DNA of 64,000 nucleotides from Acetobacter senegalensis (GTDB lineage: Bacteria > Pseudomonadota > Alphaproteobacteria > Acetobacterales > Acetobacteraceae). Where the stretch lies: the NCBI RefSeq assembly GCF_001580995.1, contig NZ_LHZU01000148.1, positions 1 through 64,000 of the forward strand, written 5' to 3'. The position numbers were made by a program, and so were the translations under genes. The notes under the pieces were generated by a model that searched no databases, had not been told where the DNA came from, and was given only the letters and a program-made list of their open reading frames with translations. Of the stretch, positions 36,144-45,161 are shown piece by piece; position 1 is the first letter of the stretch; each line of letters opens with the position of its first letter.

Positions 36144-38372
36144 TTACGGCGTAATGCCGAGAGTCGGGTTTTCGGGAATGCCCTTGTCATTCTTGCGAGC
36201 ATCCACTTCACGCTGATAGGTGTCGTTCGCACGCTTGATGATGAACTGACGAATATCTTCAATTTCATCAGGCTTCATGCTGGTGTCGAACCGATCCATC
36301 CCGTAAGCCGTCAGGGCACCGCGACCCACTACGTTGTAGAACGCATCCTGGTGGCGGATGGAACCAGACCAGCGTAGATCCGGCAGCACACCGGCACCTT
36401 CTGCGTTATCGCCATGGCAGGCGGCGCAATAGGTCTGGAACTGGAAGTAACCGTTATCGGTCACCTTGGTGTCATACTGCGCAGGCGGTTTGACGGGCAG
36501 GAAGCCTTTGTCATTCTGCGGAGGCAGTTCAGCTTTTCCATCCAGGGAGAAAGCAACAACGCGGGAGTGGTTGACTGTCCAGCCAGACGTACGGGCCAGA
36601 CCGCCGAGGAAGAACGGATAGATACCGCCCCAGCCCACTTCTACAGCCACATACTGCTTGCCCTGCGCCTTGTAGGTGATGGGCGGAGCAATAATGCCGC
36701 TCTGTGCATCAAAGTGGAACAGGTCTGCGCCGTTGGTGGCGTCATAAGCGTGGAATTCGCCGTTTGCCAGACCCTGGAACAGCAGATCACCACCGGTAGC
36801 AAGGATACCGCCGTTCCACGGACCTTTGTGGTCAACAACCCAGGCAGCTTCCTGCTTCTTGGGGTCCCAGGCTACAATCCAGCCTTTCAGATCCTTCATG
36901 AATGCGGTGCGGGCTTCCGGGGTATCCGGCAGACCAGCCTTGTTCATGTCCAGACCGAGGTTCCAGGAATCAGGATGTGCCTTGAAGCCGCCAACCTGGT
37001 TTTTATACAGGAAGGGAACCTGCTGGGCCGGGATGTAAACCAGGCCAGTCTTGGGGCTGTAAGCCATGGCAGCAAAGTTATGGCCACCAAGGTCACCCGG
37101 AATGCCATACCATTCTTTGCCGTTGAGCGTGTACAGCGCATCCGGGTTATAGATCGGACGGCCCGTCTTGGGGTCCAGACCCTGTGCCCAGTTAACGTAA
37201 ACGTAATTCTTGCCGGACAGGAATTCACCCGTCTTGGCGTCCAGAATGTAGAAGAAGCCGTTCTTGGGCGCATGCACGATCACGTGGCGGTTTTCACCGT
37301 TGATCGGCATATCAAGCGTCATGATCTGCTGGACAGAGGTGTAATCCCACTGGTCCATCGGCGTTTCCTGGAAGTGCCAGACATATTCGCCGGTTTCAGG
37401 CTTGACCGCCACAATGCTGCCCAGGAACAGGTTATCACCAATTCCATCCGTGCGGTATTTGTAGTTCCACGGAGAACCGTTGCCAACAGCCAAGTAAACC
37501 AGATCGGCCACCGGATCATACACGATGGAGTCCCAAACCGTGCCGCCGCCGCCCTGCTTCGTCCAGGCACCCGTGGGGCTCCAGGTCTTGTAGGCTTTGT
37601 TCATCAGCACGTTGTCTGATGCAGCGTGGTCAGCTTCGTTCTTGTTGTTGGGAACGGTATAGAAGCGCCATTTCAGCTTGCCGGTTTCTGCATCAAAGGC
37701 AGACACAAAGCCACGGGCACCGAATTCAGAGCCACCATTGCCGATCAGCACCAGGCCTTTGGCAACGCGCACGGCACCGTCAACGGTGTAAGAGCGCTGC
37801 TGCCCGAGGGAGGCTTCCTTGGGAATGGTGTTGACTTCCCAGACCTTCTTGCCGGTCTTGGCGTCCAGAGCGACCAGGCGACCATCGAACGTGCCGAAGA
37901 ACACCTTGCCGTTCCAGTAGCCTGCACCACGGTTAACCGTGTCACAGCAGCCTTTGTCAGCAATGTTGCCGGGAACGCGCGGATCATACTGCCACAGCAG
38001 CTTGCCGGTGGCTGCGTCCAGCGCCTTCATTTTGGACCAGTTGGTGGTGGCGTACATGACCCCATCCACAACCAGAGGAGTACCTTCCTGGCCGCGGTTG
38101 GTATCAAGATCAAAATACCAGGCCAGTTTCAGGTTACCCACGTTGGACTTGTTGATTTCGTCCAGCGGGCTGTAGCGCTGCTCGGTATAGGTCCGACCAT
38201 AGCTCAGCCAGTTTTCAGGATGATCATCCGCGTGGATGATCGCTTCCCCGGTGTTGCCCAGGCTGTCAGCATGGGCGGGGAGAGCTGCCAGAGGCAGCGG
38301 TGCGGCGCAGATCGTTCCGGCCGCGAGAATTCCTAGCAGCGAACGTCTCTTGGCGGAGGCGGGGCGGGTCAT
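36144..38372 (-). CDS. adhA: PQQ-dependent alcohol dehydrogenase, large subunit (subunit I)
   Basis: This 742-residue quinohaemoprotein oxidises ethanol to acetaldehyde in the periplasm, the first step of acetic fermentation. An N-terminal export signal with two adjacent arginines (KRRSLLGILAAG, cut near ALPAHA) is followed by an eight-bladed PQQ propeller with WxW-type repeats. The vicinal disulfide typical of the family is in KGCCDTVNRG. A C-terminal cytochrome c domain carries CAACH at 649-653. adhB follows directly with overlapping stop and start region. The small third subunit is not in this window, which is usual since it is encoded elsewhere. Confidence 0.97.
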   Translation of the reverse strand: MTRPASAKRRSLLGILAAGTICAAPLPLAALPAHADSLGNTGEAIIHADDHPENWLSYGRTYTEQRYSPLDEINKSNVGNLKLAWYFDLDTNRGQEGTPLVVDGVMYATTNWSKMKALDAATGKLLWQYDPRVPGNIADKGCCDTVNRGAGYWNGKVFFGTFDGRLVALDAKTGKKVWEVNTIPKEASLGQQRSYTVDGAVRVAKGLVLIGNGGSEFGARGFVSAFDAETGKLKWRFYTVPNNKNEADHAASDNVLMNKAYKTWSPTGAWTKQGGGGTVWDSIVYDPVADLVYLAVGNGSPWNYKYRTDGIGDNLFLGSIVAVKPETGEYVWHFQETPMDQWDYTSVQQIMTLDMPINGENRHVIVHAPKNGFFYILDAKTGEFLSGKNYVYVNWAQGLDPKTGRPIYNPDALYTLNGKEWYGIPGDLGGHNFAAMAYSPKTGLVYIPAQQVPFLYKNQVGGFKAHPDSWNLGLDMNKAGLPDTPEARTAFMKDLKGWIVAWDPKKQEAAWVVDHKGPWNGGILATGGDLLFQGLANGEFHAYDATNGADLFHFDAQSGIIAPPITYKAQGKQYVAVEVGWGGIYPFFLGGLARTSGWTVNHSRVVAFSLDGKAELPPQNDKGFLPVKPPAQYDTKVTDNGYFQFQTYCAACHGDNAEGAGVLPDLRWSGSIRHQDAFYNVVGRGALTAYGMDRFDTSMKPDEIEDIRQFIIKRANDTYQREVDARKNDKGIPENPTLGITP

Positions 38373-38582
38373 GCGTTAGTGTCCTCGACTGGTATTAAGG
38401 TGAGGAAAAAAGACAATTAAAAGCCGGAAGACCGGTTTCCTACACTCAGCCAATGAGGCTCCGCCCTGTCAATCACGTCAGAGGAATAGCTGATACCAGC
38501 CCGTGCAATAATTTGCTGGCGTTACAGAGGGGTAGAGGCGGTACATCTTCTCACGGAAGAAGGTAATCATCGTGATCCGCAC

Positions 38583-38603
38583 AATGTTATAACAAACATT
38601 ATA
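38583..38603 (-). promoter_or_regulatory. Promoter/operator candidate for adhAB
   Basis: On the minus strand a TATAAT hexamer lies at 38598-38603, overlapping the end of the neighbouring gene. The adjacent AATGTT (38583-38588) and AACATT (38595-38600) form an 18-bp inverted repeat that contains the perfect palindrome TGTTATAACA (38585-38594). The spacing to adhA is about 215 bp. No good -35 is seen, so a regulator may help. The assignment is inferred. Confidence 0.35.
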
Positions 38604-39150
38604 CAAATGATCCTGGTGGCGCGAAGAGATAATTTGTCTCTGGCATAAACAGTGTTGTTTCTCTGTTTTTCCATGAGCGGAAAAGGGTAATTTCCGAAAT
38701 GGAAGATGTGGCGAAAACTGTCTGATGATGGAGTTGTATCCACGCGCTGACATCCTTTGGTGGGACGGCAGTTATTGTGGCCAGCGGGATGCTGAGAGGG
38801 GCGCAAATGCGCGCATTCTTCACGCCCGCCCGCTTTGCTGCCGAGAGGGATTTCACGGAAAGGTGATCAAGTGCTGCTGAACGAATTTTGAGTTCAAGCG
38901 TGATTCGGTCTCGCCTCGTAAAGACATCGAAGCCGTCAGGTACGAAGGAGGCGGGTTCCTTCATGCGTAACCCATGCAGGGCGTGGTCCAGTTCTTCCAG
39001 CGTGAAGGGGTGTGTCACGTCTCCCAGGCTGCACAGGGGAAGAAAAAGGAAAGAGGCCGGTTCCCACGTCTTGTCCTGAAAGTGGTTTTGCAGAGCCAGT
39101 AGGCCGTCACGCAAATCATCGGGAAGAGTGATGCCAATTGTCAGATACAT
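38599..39150 (-). CDS. 2H-phosphoesterase-like protein (2'-5' RNA ligase fold) with lost catalytic motifs
   Basis: This is a 183-residue protein; the start at 39150 removes a disordered prefix antisense to the neighbour's upstream region. The layout MYLTIGITLPDDLRDGLLALQ, PASFLFLPLCSLGDV, FTLEELDHALHGL, FDVFTRRDRITLELK and PLSIPLATITAV resembles the duplicated beta-alpha fold of 2'-5' RNA ligase/cyclic phosphodiesterases. The two HxT motifs are not intact: the aligned positions read Phe36-x-Pro38 and Ser120-x-Pro122. Enzyme activity is therefore doubtful and a binding role is possible. It diverges from the Bax-inhibitor gene. Confidence 0.55.
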   Translation of the reverse strand: MYLTIGITLPDDLRDGLLALQNHFQDKTWEPASFLFLPLCSLGDVTHPFTLEELDHALHGLRMKEPASFVPDGFDVFTRRDRITLELKIRSAALDHLSVKSLSAAKRAGVKNARICAPLSIPLATITAVPPKDVSAWIQLHHQTVFATSSISEITLFRSWKNRETTLFMPETNYLFAPPGSFV

Positions 39151-39335
39151 CGAAAAACCTTGAGGTCTGCCTGATAACGCAGGCGGAAAGGGAAGGTCGG
39201 GCGACAGACCCTGGGGCATCCGTTCTGATGGATGCAGCCTGACACCATAAGATAAGGGCCTGACCCTTGACGCAGTGGCAGGGCAGCCACAAGTATAAAG
39301 CAAAGCCGGCTTGTCCGGACAAGGAGAGGAAAACA

Positions 39336-40112
39336 ATGTCGTTCGGTCACGACTTTCGTTCACCTGCCGCAGCATCTGGGTGGAATGCTCAGGCTGGCGC
39401 ACTGGATGCAGGCCTGCGGGCTTATATGCTGCGGGTCTATAACTGGATGGCATCCGGGCTGCTGCTGACGGCAATCGTCGCTTATGCAGTTGCCTTTACG
39501 GGCCTGCGTGGGCTGTTTTTCCAGTTAACCCCAACCCCCGGCGGTATGGCGCTGCACCCCACTCTGCTGGGTGGCGCGGCAATGATCGCTCCGTTGGGCT
39601 TTGTGCTTGTGATGTCTTTTGGTGTGAACCGTCTGTCACGCCAGGGTGCGCAGGGACTGTTCTGGGCATTCTGCGCCACCATGGGGGCCAGTCTTTCCAG
39701 CATCTTCCTGGTTTACACGGGCGTTTCCGTTGTGCGCGTGTTTCTGGTGACAGCCTGCATGTTTGGCGCAACATCCCTGTGGGGCTACACCACCAAGGCA
39801 AATCTGGCCAAATTCGGCTCTTTCCTGATGATGGGGCTGTTTGGACTGATTATCGCTGGTCTGGTGAATATCTTCCTTAAAAGCCCGGCAGTGTACTTTG
39901 TGTACAGTATTGTTGGCGTATTCATCTTCACCGCGTTCAGTGCGTTTGATGCGCAGCGTATCCGGGTTACCTATCCGCAGTATGCTGCTTACGAAGGGCC
40001 GGATGAAGCTGCCAAGCGCAGTGTCTATGATGCCCTGAGCCTTTACCTGAACTTCATTAACCTGTTTCAGTTTCTGTTGCAGTTCATGGGTGTCAGAAAC
40101 ACCAACGACTAA
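39336..40112 (+). CDS. Bax inhibitor-1/YccA family membrane protein
   Basis: This 258-residue protein has seven predicted helices. The start at 39336 follows AAGGAGAGG. Family blocks are RAYMLRVYNWMASGLLLTAIVAYAVAF, LSSIFLVYTGVSVVRVFLVTACMFGATSLWGYTTKANLAKFGSFLMMGLFGLIIAGLVN, and FSAFDAQRIRVTY...GPDEAAKRSVYDALSLYLNFINLFQFLLQFMG. The C-terminal DA...YxLxLYLDFINLF pattern is diagnostic. Related proteins act as pH-sensitive ion/calcium leaks or modulate FtsH; the role here is unknown. A strong terminator follows. Confidence 0.92.
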   Translation: MSFGHDFRSPAAASGWNAQAGALDAGLRAYMLRVYNWMASGLLLTAIVAYAVAFTGLRGLFFQLTPTPGGMALHPTLLGGAAMIAPLGFVLVMSFGVNRLSRQGAQGLFWAFCATMGASLSSIFLVYTGVSVVRVFLVTACMFGATSLWGYTTKANLAKFGSFLMMGLFGLIIAGLVNIFLKSPAVYFVYSIVGVFIFTAFSAFDAQRIRVTYPQYAAYEGPDEAAKRSVYDALSLYLNFINLFQFLLQFMGVRNTND

Positions 40113-40168
40113 GAAGTCGCGCCTCTCTCCTCTTCATCCCAGAAGAGAGGAGTCTGTGTCTTCCAGAA

Positions 40169-40198
40169 GAGCCCGGCCTAATAAGGCCGGGCTTTTTT
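40169..40198 (+). terminator. Rho-independent terminator after the Bax-inhibitor gene
   Basis: GCCCGGCCT (40171-40179) pairs with AGGCCGGGC (40184-40192) around a short A/T-rich loop and is followed by TTTTTT. Confidence 0.9.
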
Positions 40199-40361
40199 GC
40201 TGAGTCAGCTATGCGATGAACGAAAAGGACCATAATAGTCCGAAATAAGTTCAAAATAAGACTTATACTAAGCACGATGAAGTGAGTAACGCGTGCGTGA
40301 TAATTCAGAAGCGCAATTAGATCATTGAAAAACATAAATAAATTTAGAGCCTGCAAAAATA

Positions 40362-40390
40362 TTGAAACAATTTGAAATAAATTGTGATAT
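40362..40390 (+). promoter_or_regulatory. Candidate promoter of the cyo operon
   Basis: TTGAAA at 40362-40367 and TGATAT at 40385-40390 are separated by 17 bp inside an AT-rich tract (about 40200-40430). This fits a sigma-70-type promoter and would give a leader of about 330 nt before cyoA. It is a pattern match only. Confidence 0.35.
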
Positions 40391-40729
40391 CTTGTGACTC
40401 TTTAAAATCAGCGAAATAACACGGTGAGGAAACATTCCTTGGGCAATGGCCTCAGTGTGATGAAGGGCTGATGGAACTTTTCAGACATTGAGAATCTGGC
40501 CTTTAGGAATAAAGTAGCGCTCAGGGCGTTTCTGCTGCCTGTGGGAGTTCTGCGCTGCCCGGCATGAAGGCTGTTTCAACCGGTTGGTGAAACTGCCTGC
40601 ATGTCGGCCTTGTGGTGTGTGAGTTCTGCGGGGCCGGAACGTAGTTTCTTGCTGTTGTCCGGCTTCTATGGCAGCAGGAGCAGAGAGTCTTTGTGAGGCT
40701 AAGTTGATGTCAGAACCAAGAGGCGTGCG
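40391..40729 (+). other. Long non-coding leader region before cyoA
   Basis: No gene is seen here. GGCTGTTTCA (40569-40578) and TGAAACTGCC (40588-40597) form a stem with one mismatch. An imperfect direct repeat GTGxGAGTTCTGCG occurs at 40541-40554 and 40617-40630 on either side of it. The symmetry suggests a structured leader or a paired-site regulatory region for the oxidase operon. Confidence 0.4.
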
Positions 40730-41653
40730 ATGAAAAACAAGTTACTGGCGAGAATGGCGCGATTAGGCGGCCTATCGTCAGCGTTGCTGCTTGCCGGGTG
40801 TGAATTGGATGTTCTAGACCCGAAAGGCCCGGTTGGTGAGGGTGTGAAATCACTCATCCTTACCTCAACAGTCGCGATGCTGATTGTGGTGGTCCCGACC
40901 ATCATTCTGTCTCTGGTCTTCGCCTGGCAGTATCGCCAGTCCAACACCAGCGCAGAATATCTTCCCAAATGGTGTCACTCCAACAAGATCGAACTGGTTA
41001 TCTGGGGCGTTCCCACGCTGATCATTATCTTTCTTGCCGTGATCACCTACCAGACCTGTCATTCCCTTGATCCGTACAAGCCGCTGGAAGCTGAAGCGAC
41101 CACCAAGCCGCTGCACGTTGAGGTTGTGGCTCTGGACTGGAAATGGCTGTTCATCTACCCCGAACAGGGTATTGCCACCGTTAACCAGCTGGCCATTCCG
41201 GTTAACACGCCCATCGATTTCGTGATTACCTCTGATTCCGTGATGAACTCTTTCTTCATCCCGCGTCTTGGTTCCATGATTTACGCCATGGCGGGCATGC
41301 AGACCCAGCTTCACCTGCTGGCCAGCGAACCGGGTGATTACCTGGGTGAATCCGCCAACTACAGTGGCCGTGGTTTTTCTGACATGAAATTCCGTACGCT
41401 GGCTGTAAGCGGTGATGAATTCAACGCATGGGTTGATAAAGTTAAATCTTCGTCCGAGCAGCTTGATAGCCAGACCTATCCGAAGCTGGCTGCGCCGAGC
41501 GAAGCTAATCCTGTCGAATATTTCGCGCACGTTGAACCCGGAATGTTCAACACGATCGTAGCCAAGTACAATAACGGCATGGTCATGGACAAAAACACCG
41601 GACAGATGATCCAGGTGCAGTCCGCGATGTCCGACATGAATATGAAGGAATAG
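40730..41653 (+). CDS. cyoA: Ubiquinol oxidase subunit II
   Basis: This 307-residue lipoprotein (signal LLLAGC with lipidated Cys) has two membrane helices ([27 protein letters not shown] and [21 protein letters not shown]) and a periplasmic cupredoxin-like domain. The position where cytochrome c oxidases hold CuA reads [47 protein letters not shown], without the cysteine ligands. That marks a quinol oxidase. It is the first gene of cyoABCD. In acetic acid bacteria such operons encode cytochrome bo3 or ba3 (cytochrome a1). Confidence 0.95.
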   Translation: MKNKLLARMARLGGLSSALLLAGCELDVLDPKGPVGEGVKSLILTSTVAMLIVVVPTIILSLVFAWQYRQSNTSAEYLPKWCHSNKIELVIWGVPTLIIIFLAVITYQTCHSLDPYKPLEAEATTKPLHVEVVALDWKWLFIYPEQGIATVNQLAIPVNTPIDFVITSDSVMNSFFIPRLGSMIYAMAGMQTQLHLLASEPGDYLGESANYSGRGFSDMKFRTLAVSGDEFNAWVDKVKSSSEQLDSQTYPKLAAPSEANPVEYFAHVEPGMFNTIVAKYNNGMVMDKNTGQMIQVQSAMSDMNMKE

Positions 41654-41658
41654 GATCT

Positions 41659-43650
41659 ATGCTAGGGAGACTATCGTTATCGGCCATCCCGTTGGATGTT
41701 CCGATCCTTGTCGGCACGTTCTTGGGCGTTGCCATTGTCGGTCTCGCGGTTCTGGGGCTGATCACCTATTACGGGAAGTGGGGCTATCTCTGGAAAGAGT
41801 GGTTTACTTCTGTTGATCACAAGCGTCTGGCGGTGATGTACATCATCCTGGCGCTCGTTGCTCTGTTCCGCGGTTTTGCGGACGCTATCATGATGCGTAC
41901 CCAGCTGGCCTTGGCCTATGCTGGTAACCCAGGCTACCTGCCGCCACACCATTACGATCAGATCTTCTCCGCTCACGGAACGATCATGATCTTCTTCCTG
42001 GCGATGGCGTTCATGACCGGTCTGTTCAACTTCGTTGTGCCGCTTCAGATCGGCGCTCGCGACGTTGCCTTCCCGTTCCTGAACAACCTGAGCTTCTGGA
42101 TGACGGCCATTGCGTTTATTCTGGTGAACGTTTCCCTGTTCATCGGTGAATTCTCGCAGTGTGGCTGGCTGGCCTACCCGCCGCTGTCTGAAACTCAGTT
42201 CAGCCCTGGCGTCGGTGTAGACTATTATATCTGGGCCATTCAGCTTTCGGGTGTTGGCACCCTGCTGACAGGTGTGAACTTCTTCGTGACGATCGTGAAG
42301 ATGCGCGCTCCTGGCATGACCTGGATGAAAATGCCGGTTTTCACCTGGACCGCTTTCTGTGCTTCCATCCTGATCATGGTCTCCTTCCCTGTGCTGACGG
42401 TTGCCGTTGCGCTGCTGGGTCTGGACCGTTACTTCGGCATGCACTTCTTCACCAATGATGGTGGTGGTAATCAGATGATGTACCTCAACCTGATCTGGGC
42501 ATGGGGTCATCCGGAAGTTTATATTCTTGTTATTCCCGCCTTCGGCGTGTTCTCTGAAGTTGTTCCTGCGTTCTCCCAGAAGCCGCTGTTCGGCTATGGC
42601 ACCATGGTCTACGCAACCTGCGCGATCATGATCCTGTCCTTCCTGGTGTGGGTGCATCACTTCTTCACAATGGGCGCTGGTCCGGACGTGAACGCCTTCT
42701 TCGGCATTGCAACCATGGTGATTTCCATCCCCACGGGTGTGAAGCTGTTTAACTGGATGTTCACCATGTATAAGGGCCGCATCCAGTTCCATGCCTGCAT
42801 GTACTGGGCCGTTGGCTTCATGGTGACCTTCACCATCGGTGGTATGACCGGTGTGATGATGGCCATTCCGGGTGCTGACTTCGTTCTGCATAACTCCCTG
42901 TTCCTGATTGCTCACTTCCATAACGTGATTATTGGTGGTGTGTATTTCGGTTACATCTGTGGCATGAACTTCTGGTTCCCGAAGGTTATGGGCTTCAAGC
43001 TGAACGAAAGCTGGGGCATCCGTGCTTTCTGGTTCTGGTTCGTTGGCTTCTACTTCGCGTTCGTTCCGCTGTATGTTGTTGGTTTCCAGGGCATGACCCG
43101 TCGTCTGAACCACTACGACAACCCGGCCTGGCACCCTTGGCTGCTGGTTGCTGAAGTGGGTGCGGTGCTGATCCTGTTCGGTATCGTCTGTCAGCTGACG
43201 CAGCTTTATGTTTCCATCCGTGACCGCAACCTGCCGCAGAACCGTGACGTAACGGGTGATCCGTGGAACGCACGTTCTCTCGAATGGTCCACGTCTTCTC
43301 CGCCGCCGGTGTACAACTTTGCTCTGGTTCCCCACGTGCATGAGCTCGACGCTTTCATGCATGACAAGGAAAACGGCATTGATACCCGTCGTGCAGGTGG
43401 CCCTTATGAAGCAATCCATATGCCGAAAAACACGGCAGCTGGTTTCCTCGTGGGTGCTTTCAGCCTGGTCCTTGGTTTTGCCGCTGTCTGGTACATCTGG
43501 TGGCTGGCTGCTATTGGTCTGATTGGTGTGATCGGGACGGTTATTGCCCGTAGTGCCAACAAGGATATCGATTTCTATATCCCTGCTGAAGAAGTTGCCC
43601 GGATCGAGAACGAGCATTCCCGTAAACTGATGGCACAGGCAGCTGAGTAA
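41659..43650 (+). CDS. cyoB: Ubiquinol oxidase subunit I
   Basis: This 663-residue haem-copper subunit has 15 predicted helices. Ligand blocks are [22 protein letters not shown] (low-spin haem His), [23 protein letters not shown] (CuB His and the cross-linked Tyr), [10 protein letters not shown] (CuB His pair) and [18 protein letters not shown] (haem ligands). [18 protein letters not shown] near the N-terminus is the usual quinol-oxidase start. It pumps protons while reducing oxygen. The haem type at the binuclear site (O or A) cannot be read from the sequence. cyoA ends 5 bp upstream and cyoC overlaps the stop by one base. Confidence 0.97.
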   Translation: MLGRLSLSAIPLDVPILVGTFLGVAIVGLAVLGLITYYGKWGYLWKEWFTSVDHKRLAVMYIILALVALFRGFADAIMMRTQLALAYAGNPGYLPPHHYDQIFSAHGTIMIFFLAMAFMTGLFNFVVPLQIGARDVAFPFLNNLSFWMTAIAFILVNVSLFIGEFSQCGWLAYPPLSETQFSPGVGVDYYIWAIQLSGVGTLLTGVNFFVTIVKMRAPGMTWMKMPVFTWTAFCASILIMVSFPVLTVAVALLGLDRYFGMHFFTNDGGGNQMMYLNLIWAWGHPEVYILVIPAFGVFSEVVPAFSQKPLFGYGTMVYATCAIMILSFLVWVHHFFTMGAGPDVNAFFGIATMVISIPTGVKLFNWMFTMYKGRIQFHACMYWAVGFMVTFTIGGMTGVMMAIPGADFVLHNSLFLIAHFHNVIIGGVYFGYICGMNFWFPKVMGFKLNESWGIRAFWFWFVGFYFAFVPLYVVGFQGMTRRLNHYDNPAWHPWLLVAEVGAVLILFGIVCQLTQLYVSIRDRNLPQNRDVTGDPWNARSLEWSTSSPPPVYNFALVPHVHELDAFMHDKENGIDTRRAGGPYEAIHMPKNTAAGFLVGAFSLVLGFAAVWYIWWLAAIGLIGVIGTVIARSANKDIDFYIPAEEVARIENEHSRKLMAQAAE

Positions 43651-44255
43651 TGGCGCACGATACAACTGTTCCGACCTCGGGCCACGACGAACATCACCAC
43701 GAATCTCCGGTGGTGTTCGGGTTCTGGGTCTACCTGATGACGGACTGCATTATCTTCGGCTCTCTGTTTGCCGCGTTTGCAGTCCTGCGTAACCAGTTCA
43801 ATGGCGGTCCTAGCGGCCATGAACTTTTCGAACTGAGCGGACTTGGGCTGGAAACAGCCCTTCTGCTGGTCTCTTCCATCACTTATGGATTTGGCATGAT
43901 TGCCGCCCATAAGAATGAGATCAGCAAAGTCATCATGTGGCTGGGTGTGACCTTCCTGCTGGGCCTTGGCTTTGTCGGGCTGGAAGTGAACGAATTCGCT
44001 CACATGATTCATGAAGGTGCAGGGCCGGATCGCAGTGCGTTCCTGTCTGCCTTCTTCACGCTGGTGTCGACCCACGGTCTGCACGTGACCTGTGGTCTGA
44101 TCTGGATTGTTACCCTGATCGTTCAGCTCATGGGTACAACCGAGATCCCGGAACGCATGATGAACAAGCTCACCTGCCTGAGCCTGTTCTGGCACTTTCT
44201 GGATATCGTCTGGATCTGCGTCTTCACCTATGTCTATCTGGCGAGCATGATCTGA
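43650..44255 (+). CDS. cyoC: Ubiquinol oxidase subunit III
   Basis: This 201-residue protein has five predicted helices and a His-rich N-terminus (SGHDEHHHES). VVFGFWVYLMTDCIIFGSLFAAFAVL, ETALLLVSSITYGFGMIA and STHGLHVTCGLIWIV, then LFWHFLDIVWICVFTYVYL are typical of CyoC. It overlaps cyoB and cyoD by one base each (TAATG and TGATG junctions). Confidence 0.95.
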   Translation: MAHDTTVPTSGHDEHHHESPVVFGFWVYLMTDCIIFGSLFAAFAVLRNQFNGGPSGHELFELSGLGLETALLLVSSITYGFGMIAAHKNEISKVIMWLGVTFLLGLGFVGLEVNEFAHMIHEGAGPDRSAFLSAFFTLVSTHGLHVTCGLIWIVTLIVQLMGTTEIPERMMNKLTCLSLFWHFLDIVWICVFTYVYLASMI

Positions 44256-44587
44256 TGAGCGATCTTCACACAACCTCCTCTGGTGAGAGCCACGGTAGCG
44301 TATCGTCTTACATTATCGGGTTTGTTCTTGCCGTTATCCTGACGGTTCTGGCTTTTGCAGTTGTTGCAACGCATAGCCTGTCCCCGTCTGGTACCGTGCT
44401 GGCAATTTCTGCTCTGGCTCTGGTTCAGGTGCTGGTTCACCTGCACTACTTCCTCCACATGGGTGGTGGGTCCGAGCAGCGCTGGAACAACATCTGCTTT
44501 GTGTTCACGGTTGGATTTGTTGCCATCTTCATCATTGGCACCCTGTTCATCATGAACAACACAGCTCTGCACATGATGTCCCGCTAA
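44255..44587 (+). CDS. cyoD: Ubiquinol oxidase subunit IV
   Basis: This 110-residue protein has three helices with SYIIGFVLAVILTVLAFAVVA, VLAISALALVQVLVHLHYFLHMG and WNNICFVFTVGFVAIFIIGTLFIM. LHYFLHM is a CyoD hallmark. It is the last gene of the operon. No cyoE (haem O synthase) follows; a terminator does. Confidence 0.95.
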   Translation: MSDLHTTSSGESHGSVSSYIIGFVLAVILTVLAFAVVATHSLSPSGTVLAISALALVQVLVHLHYFLHMGGGSEQRWNNICFVFTVGFVAIFIIGTLFIMNNTALHMMSR

Positions 44588-44628
44588 TACGGGATAGTAT
44601 CAGCCGGTATCCGGCAGATGCGCATGTG

Positions 44629-44662
44629 AAAAGGCCGCAGGATTTTTCCTGCGGCCTTTTTT
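44629..44662 (+). terminator. Bidirectional terminator after cyoD
   Basis: AAAGGCCGCAGGA and TCCTGCGGCCTTT pair almost perfectly around a T-rich loop and are followed by TTTT. The flanking A- and T-runs allow use in both directions. Confidence 0.9.
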
Positions 44663-44736
44663 GTGTTTTGCAGAAAAGGGGTGATGCCGGTGCGATCAGG
44701 GCGTGATGCGGTGATCTCCCCATAGTTTACGCATGC

Positions 44737-44987
44737 GAGGCGCGGCGTAGCTGTGGAGCGGGGAAAGGCATGTTGTGGAAGGCTGTTAAGCCTAATCATC
44801 CCGATCCGGTAACCAGGGAGGTCTCCATACAGTTAGGCAAACAATATGGCTCTGGTTTCCGTTAAAGGGGGGCACCACTCTGCAGGAAGCCTGTTCAAAA
44901 GGCTGGAGTTGTGGGGTGCCAAGGGGCGGCCTCAAAAGAGGGCTAAAAATGCAACTTTGCCCTCAGGATACAGCTGCTTCGGGCCTC
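44737..44987 (+). ncRNA. Candidate structured RNA, multi-branched fold of about 250 nt
   Basis: This gene-free segment can fold as a closed junction. The ends 44737-44755 and 44969-44987 pair in an almost continuous helix: GAGGC with GCCTC, AGCTG with CAGCT, and a symmetric 7x7 middle that is mostly paired. Inside are four hairpins in a row: AGGCT/AGCCT (44780-44793), CGGTAACCAG/CTGGTTTCCG with one mismatch plus CCATA/TATGG (44807-44861), GGCACC/GGTGCC with AGCCT/AGGCT (44871-44920), and GAGGGC/GCCCTC (44938-44964). Several G-U pairs in the closing helix work only on the plus strand. It does not match tRNA, tmRNA, 6S, SRP or RNase P motifs that I know. Promoter and terminator are not clear. 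Confidence 0.5.
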
Positions 44988-45161
44988 AAAGACAAAGCGT
45001 GAAAGCATAGAAAGAAGCACTAAATCGACCTGAACGAACTTTGAATCAGTCTCCTGGCGCCTTCTGACTCACTGGGCGATCTATGGTTGCTGCGGCTTTT
45101 CGTGTTCCATGGGTTTAGAGGGCTGATGCCTGTTTGTGATGAGCAACCGGGAAACGGGCAT

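Noticed and set aside
36088-36144. Upstream start for adhB at 36144 overlapping the adhA stop
   Set aside because: It would place 19 polar residues ahead of a clean signal peptide; the start at 36087 fits exported cytochromes better.
39151-39474. N-terminal extension of the 2H-like protein
   Set aside because: The added 108 residues are Pro/Arg/Ser-rich, antisense to the Bax-inhibitor gene and its upstream region, and precede a normal start at 39150.
40200-40430. AT-rich tract before cyoA as a replication origin or transferred DNA
   Set aside because: No DnaA-box cluster, no mobile genes and no flanking repeats; an AT-rich promoter region explains it.
44831-44860. A GCA AAC AAT-like stretch resembling the start of a tmRNA tag
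   Set aside because: The frame does not end in a stop after a typical tag (…ALAA or AVAA), and no tRNA-like acceptor domain or TPsiC arm is present on either side.
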